A stretch of 64,000 bases of DNA, from assembly GCA_038503075.1 (NCBI GenBank), contig JBCAML010000008.1, positions 248,001-312,000 on the forward strand. The letters are read 5' to 3'. Positions within the stretch are counted from its first letter, which is position 1. Every line of letters starts with the position of its first letter. This DNA comes from Gyromitra esculenta. Lineage: Eukaryota; Ascomycota; Pezizomycetes; Pezizales; Discinaceae. The position numbers were made by a program, and so were the translations under genes. The notes beneath the pieces were generated by a model. It did no database searches, was not told where the DNA came from, and worked only from the letters and a program-made list of their open reading frames with translations. This document shows positions 59,078 through 64,000 of the stretch, piece after piece.

Positions 59078-60301
59078 TGTTTGTTGTGTTTCGGTGGTGG
59101 GAGTCGTGTTTCGTGTTTTGTGTGGTGGTAGTAGAGGTAAAGATGGTAAGGTGGTAAACGAGGCGGGAGAAATAGCAGAAGAAAGCGGAGACTTCTCACC
59201 AGAGTGTCCAATGCAGACAGGCGAATGCCACGCGCAGCTGCAGACGGAAGAGAGGCAGAAAAAAAGGAAATAGCGGAGAGGGGAGAGGAATATAGGGCTT
59301 TGGTACGAGATATGGGGTCTGGGATATGGGGGGACGTTGCTGGCGGGCGATGTCTCACTTGCTGTTCTGTTCCGCGCTTTCCACCCGCGCCACGTGCGGG
59401 TGCGGAGAAGAATTCAGCGAGAAGAGAGCCGCAACCCGATGGCCAGACAAGTGCGAGATGAACGAAAACCTGGAGTGCTGGGGAATAAGATTCAGATCAG
59501 AAAAGGCGAGACTGCTTTCTATGGATTGAATTGGCGGAGTGCAGACGAGAGCAGAGATTGGATATCCCGTTTTCCGTTTCGTTTCCCCGGCCGTGGGCCC
59601 TTTTACGCCACACCCGCGATAACCCTAACCCCGAGACCCGCGATGATATCTACCCCTGGATTTACCGGTTCATGGCTACTGCCAGGGGCTCAACTGTCGC
59701 TCTCTGTGGAGAGCATTGTGGTTTTTTATTCTATTTTTTGTTTCAACTGGGGGTAGCGCAGGAAACGGTGGGAGAACGATAGATAAGTCTGCGCTTATCT
59801 CTGTGTCAATGGTGTAACAATCACCGAATCAGAAAAAGTAAGCAGATCGTGATGGGTGATGGGCAGCCGTTACTCTAACGGGAAGATGTATCTCTTCGTA
59901 TCAATCGTGTAGGAGAAAGACACAAGACAGCGAGAAAAATCACATCAATCACATGAACAAACAGCTTTTTGTATAGGAAAGGAAGGCCTCGCTTCAAGTA
60001 TTTAGAACATCATCTCCGGTCGTAAATAGTCATACAGAAAGAAAAAAAAACCAACCAACCCAAGAAAGAAACCAACGAAATAAAACCTATCTCACCAAAT
60101 TCCCGAAAGCCACGCTCCCAAACAAAAAGCCAAACAAATAGAATGTAAACCGAACCGAACCGAACCGAGCGAAGAAGAGAAGAATAATCCTTTCTTTCGA
60201 GAGAAAAGGATCAAGCCGTCTCCCTCACTGACCCACTACCATTAAATCCCCCACCTCTTTCTTAGATACGGATGATTGTCGGAACCGGCGCACCACGGGG
60301 C
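59078..60301. other. Intergenic stretch between CNOT11 and PMP3
   Basis: About 1.2 kb. It holds the upstream region of CNOT11 and the 3' flank of PMP3. Overlapping short frames at 59200-59780 lack recognisable features. Confidence 0.5.
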
Positions 60302-60597
60302 TTAGTATTTGAATATAATGTAGCTGCGAAAACGTTAGTCATTTTGCATGAAAATAACAGCTCCATTGGGAGATGACATACAGTGCGTGGATGATTCCAG
60401 GTAGGTATCCCAAGCAGGTGAAGATGATATTGATCAGCAGGTCGCCAGTGCAACCTCTCTCAAGGAACACACCGAGAGGAGGGAGGAGGATAGCGAGGAT
60501 GATCTTGCAAACGTCGCTGTAGGAAGAAGAGGCATCAGCAAATCTGTTTTGACCAACAAATGAAAGACAGCTAGACCCACCTGGCAGTGAAAGGCAT
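60302..60597 (-). CDS. PMP3: Plasma membrane proteolipid 3 (Pmp3/UPF0057 family)
   Basis: Three exons, 60597-60581 (17 nt), 60516-60382 and 60323-60302 (22 nt), give 57 residues starting MPFTASDVCK and ending HALYIIFKY. Two transmembrane helices are visible (IILAILLPPLGVFLERG and LLINIIFTCLGYLPGII), the whole of the family fold. Pmp3 is a small stress-related plasma-membrane protein that affects membrane potential and cation sensitivity. Both introns are GT-AG; the second has a GACTAAC branch site. The tiny first and last exons make this gene easy to miss. No open frame longer than about 45 codons marks it. Confidence 0.93.
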
Positions 60598-62796
60598 ATT
60601 GTGTGTTGTTTAGATGGAGATCTTTGATGGTTATTCTAGAAAAGGGTATCGTTTATCGAGAGTGTTGTGAATTGTTCTTTATCGTATCGTATTGTACTGA
60701 TGACAGGAGAGAAAGAGGAGACCAGCTCGGGGGGCCCTTTATGTATTTGTATCCCTTCCCTCCCTCCCTCGCAGCAAGGCTGGTCAGAAGCGTCACGTCA
60801 CGTCATAGTATTCTACCTTTTCCTTGGCCCGCATTCGCCACACCCTTCGGGTGATCGTGGCGATCGACTGTGGCTGTGATCGCGCGCGTCATTGGAAGAC
60901 GTCATTTGTTGTCACTGCACTCTATTTTGCGAGTTACGAGTCCTTCTCTTTCTCTTTTGTATCTAAAGATGGATATTCAAAGGATTCTTTTACGTAGAAC
61001 ACCTTTCCCTCCACCTTGGACAGCGTAGAGAGGGGAAGAGGTGTGCCGCGTGATTGTAACAGTTTGCGCTGCAGCAAGCAAGGACGGGCACTGCTGTACC
61101 TGCTCCACATTCCGTTTCGTCTCCGAGAAGCCAGCTAAGTGTTATGATAGCGAAAGAGAAAGAAGGGAAAAAAAAACGCCTGATCCATACAACCGCATAG
61201 AGTTCCGTCCGGGCAATTTTATCCCTTTGCCAAGTCCAATTCAGATACGTGAATTAGCAGCACAGCTACATTTAGGCTTACTGATCTGCCGGCTACCAGA
61301 TACATTGAGAATACAGCAACTTGGCATCCGCGCGTTCTTCTCGGTGTGCTGTAGGCCAAGCTTCCTCGTGAGGACAACTATGGTTCCCACGTGAGGAGTT
61401 TATGCAGGCCCAAGCAAAAGAAATTGTACCTAGTCTAAACGGAAGAGACTGGACGATGATGTTATCTAAGCTTATCCAAGTGCATTAATTTGTTCGGATT
61501 TGCGCGGAGGATCGGCTAGGAGGGAAGGGGAGTTTTTCTGCCTTGCTTTGTTTCGAGAGAAATTTGTTATTTCTGGTGGGGGAACGGGTATTCCAAAATG
61601 AAAATTTACTCAGAGGGAAACAGGTTGGGCGAAGGGCGACCGGTGACGAATCGGTGTTACGGGATTGACTGCCAAGGTTGGTTGTGTTTGAAATGCTTGG
61701 ATGGAGTGACTTTATTGTGGGTTCGGGTGTTGCCGGTTTCGTACCTTGATGGATCAGGTTCAGCTTCGACGGGGTTGGGATAGTCGTCATTATTTGTTAG
61801 CGCTTCCTTCTACGTCTTTCATCTCATCAACTGGCTGCCCTCGTCTCGCAGCTTCAGTGACTCAGCGGTCCAGATCTATACGTTCTCTCAATATCGCTTC
61901 TCAGCGACTGTGCGAAAAACAATCATGTCATGATGGCTAGCATTGTGCTTTGGAGCGCTATGAAAAGCAGTGGTACCTATTATGTTATGCAGCTGACGGG
62001 AGCTAGGCCTCATAGCTTGGTATTACGATTTGTTCAGCAGAGACTATAGCTGCAGAAGATGAACGTATTTAGAAGTTAGAGTGTGAGTTTTTTTACCTAT
62101 TAGATTGAATATGGTAGCTATTGCTTACGGTTATTTTTGTATAGATGATGTCCCCTTGCAACCCAACTGCTACGTTTATTGCGAAATAGGAGCCACGAGC
62201 AAATGGCTCAGTCGTTGAGTATTATGCCCTATTCGGGATTTAGCCGTGATATGCTAGCGCTAAAAGCACACCTAGGTTAAGGGCTCAACAAACACTGACT
62301 TTTACGTGGTATATAAATATAATCTGCATAGATTACGATTTTATTCGCAATGGCTACTCATTAACGATGTCAACAGTGTCACGTTTTTAATAAATCTCTT
62401 GGCGCACAGGTTTTTACACCTGGTACAACAGGCTGGACATAAGACAATCGCACGTCTTGAAACGAATCAACCTAGCTAGAATGGGGTTTTTGGCCCTGTA
62501 AAATTCGAGAATGGTAGCGATGAATCTGGGCTATAAATGGATGAAGAAGGGATTTAACCAAAATCTAGAATGATGGTGTTTATGCTAAGGTTTAAAGGAT
62601 AGTGCTCAGCATATCCATCATCTTATTGTCAAGCTGTCTCACCGTAGAGGTACATCTTGCTCGAGTCCTTTACTCGTAAAAAAACCGACAAGATATGTCA
62701 TTCCAAACTTTTATCGAGAAAAAGGCATTTAGGCAGATCACAGGTAAAACACCAACGCTATATTTTAGCACTTGAAGAGTTTCTGGCCGGTGTACC

Positions 62797-62988
62797 GTAT
62801 AATCTCGAAATTAACGAAATGGCCTAGGCTAAGACCACATAAAAGTATTGTATAACTACTGGCTGAGGGGACAGAATGGGTCTCTCTCTGTTGGTTGAGC
62901 TCACGGTTCAGGGCCTGGATGGCCAATGAAGACGTGATATCCTCCTATTGTCTCGGCCCAGGTCATTTCGCGGTTTTCGCGATTATAC
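62797..62988. mobile_element. 192-bp MITE, copy 2
   Basis: Same length, orientation and internal order as the element at 40728-40919, with shared blocks such as GAAATGGCCTAGGCTAAGAC and GACGTGATATCCTCCT. The terminal inverted repeat GTATAATCTCG is more diverged at its right end (CGCGATTATAC). Confidence 0.75.
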
Positions 62989-63804
62989 GTATCCATCAGA
63001 AGCAGAAGTACAAAGGCTATTACCTATGTATATGGCGATTCATTGCTAAAAATTCGCTGGTGTAAAAACTGATTAGCCAAGCGATATGGAGAGTGTAGAT
63101 GATTGTTCCTCGGTGACATGAGTCTTTGGAGACATTTGGTGTAGACGGTATCGGTTTTGAATAATCTGAGTGAAGCTTGGCGTTTTCTCTGGTTTCACAA
63201 CGTGGCAATGGGCGTTCTTCAATGTTTGGAAGGGTTTGGGATGGTATTGGCGACAGTCCACATAACAGCTCTCTGCGGCAGAGATTGCCTGTCTATTTAT
63301 ATCTAGAATGGCGTACATCTGAACCCCTATAGTATGACTGACAGTGAATACATCCAGTGGTACGTCTAGTTTTTTTTTTAACAAAATACGTGGGTTGGAT
63401 CCATTGACCCATAGTATTCTAAGGATGGCCTTAAAAAAAAAAAATACAAGGCATTTTCAACGGGTCCTCACTCCTGGATCACGCTAAGAACGTGTATTGA
63501 TTTCAAACGTCACTCTAGAACAGAGGCTGTGATTAAATTATCTCTAACCAAACTCTAGGAATAGCTTAGTGGAATAAATCTACAGAAGTTAAGCAGAGTT
63601 GGGATAAGTTTTTAAGAGCAGAAGTCAAATCTTGGCACGAAACTCAACGCTAGACTGACTCGTGAAGGTAAACTAGGGGAATTGAAATAACTGTCGAGAA
63701 ATTACAAGTGGTTTTTTTTCTCTTAGTGGGGTTTATGTCGCTACCTTAGGCGAGAGGTAGCCCGAAGAGTGAGTCTTAGTGGGCAACTGGTGAACATCTA
63801 CCAT

Positions 63805-63906
63805 GCCTCGCTAGCTCAATCGGTAGAGCGTGAGACTCTTACAGTGGTCCACTAGTGTGGTCACTTGGATATCTCAAGGTTGCGGGTTCGACCCCCGCGT
63901 GGGGCT
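63805..63906 (+). tRNA. tRNA-Lys (CUU) with 29-nt intron
   Basis: GCCTCGC at the 5' end pairs with GTGGGGC at the 3' end without mismatch apart from G-U. The anticodon loop is CTCTTAA with a 29-nt intron after position 37. B-box GGTTCGACCCC. A TTTTT terminator lies about 25 nt downstream. Confidence 0.92.
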
Positions 63907-64000
63907 TCTGTAAGCCAGCGTTCATCTTTTTGCATTGTTTTTACAGTTGGGGGGTGGGTGGACGAGTACATGTAGTTTCCCGTACCAGCTATTTTGGCAT

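Larger units (their letters stand above)
60598..64000. other. Non-coding stretch with a MITE and a tRNA gene
   Basis: About 3.4 kb to the window end. Supported features are the MITE at 62797-62988 and the tRNA at 63805-63906. The frame at 63073-63384 (103 codons, minus) has no recognised family and no start-context support. Confidence 0.5.

Noticed and set aside
58611..59273. 220-codon plus-strand frame
   Set aside because: It lies antisense to the first exon of CNOT11, whose protein is clearly conserved.

Overview
The window looks like nuclear DNA of a repeat-rich filamentous ascomycete. Genes carry short introns of about 50-115 bp with fungal splice sites. The set includes CNOT11, PEX4, QCR8, PHB1, PMP3, an NAD kinase, an mS38/Cox24-type protein and a G-alpha subunit. 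Genes are sparse, and much of the DNA is retroelement-derived, as in truffle-like Pezizomycetes. The exact species cannot be read from the sequence.

Positions 1-21974 are a nest of one Ty3/gypsy chromovirus family. A nearly full-length minus-strand element (copy 2, 5042-13015) sits inside a decayed plus-strand element (copy A, 2240-20466). Copy A sits inside a third element (copy B, from 20467). A fourth (copy 1, 1-2239, minus) abuts copy A on the left. More than a dozen solo LTRs of about 405-450 bp are inserted in these, up to four levels deep. Nearly all have exact 5-bp target duplications. Two solo LTRs of other families (TG...CA type) are also present. Removing the insertions and one duplication copy each restores unbroken frames in copy 2: gag of 1248 nt and pol of 3675 nt. 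The family has three notable features: a gag-pol -1 frameshift signal (TTTAAAC, then a stop, then a hairpin), a primer-binding site complementary to its own predicted RNA 5' end (Tf1/sushi-type self-priming), and non-canonical LTR ends TTTC...GAGA. The nest ends against the 3' end of a Tc1/mariner transposase gene.

Positions 21975-64000 carry ordinary genes: an mS38/Cox24-like protein (25619-26788, -), a divergent G-alpha (34522-35982, +), an acidic orphan (38995-39510, -), PEX4 (42682-43285, -), PHB1 (43670-44737, -) head-to-head with QCR8 (45105-45690, +), NAD kinase (50414-52322, -), CNOT11 (57659-59077, -) and PMP3 (60302-60597, -). There are three intron-containing tRNA-Lys(CUU) genes, two copies of a 192-bp MITE and a 463-bp inverted-repeat element. 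The rest is long non-coding DNA in which I find no supportable gene. Several genes serve mitochondria (mS38-like, PHB1, QCR8) or peroxisomes (PEX4), but apart from the PHB1/QCR8 divergent pair the layout does not suggest a functional cluster.
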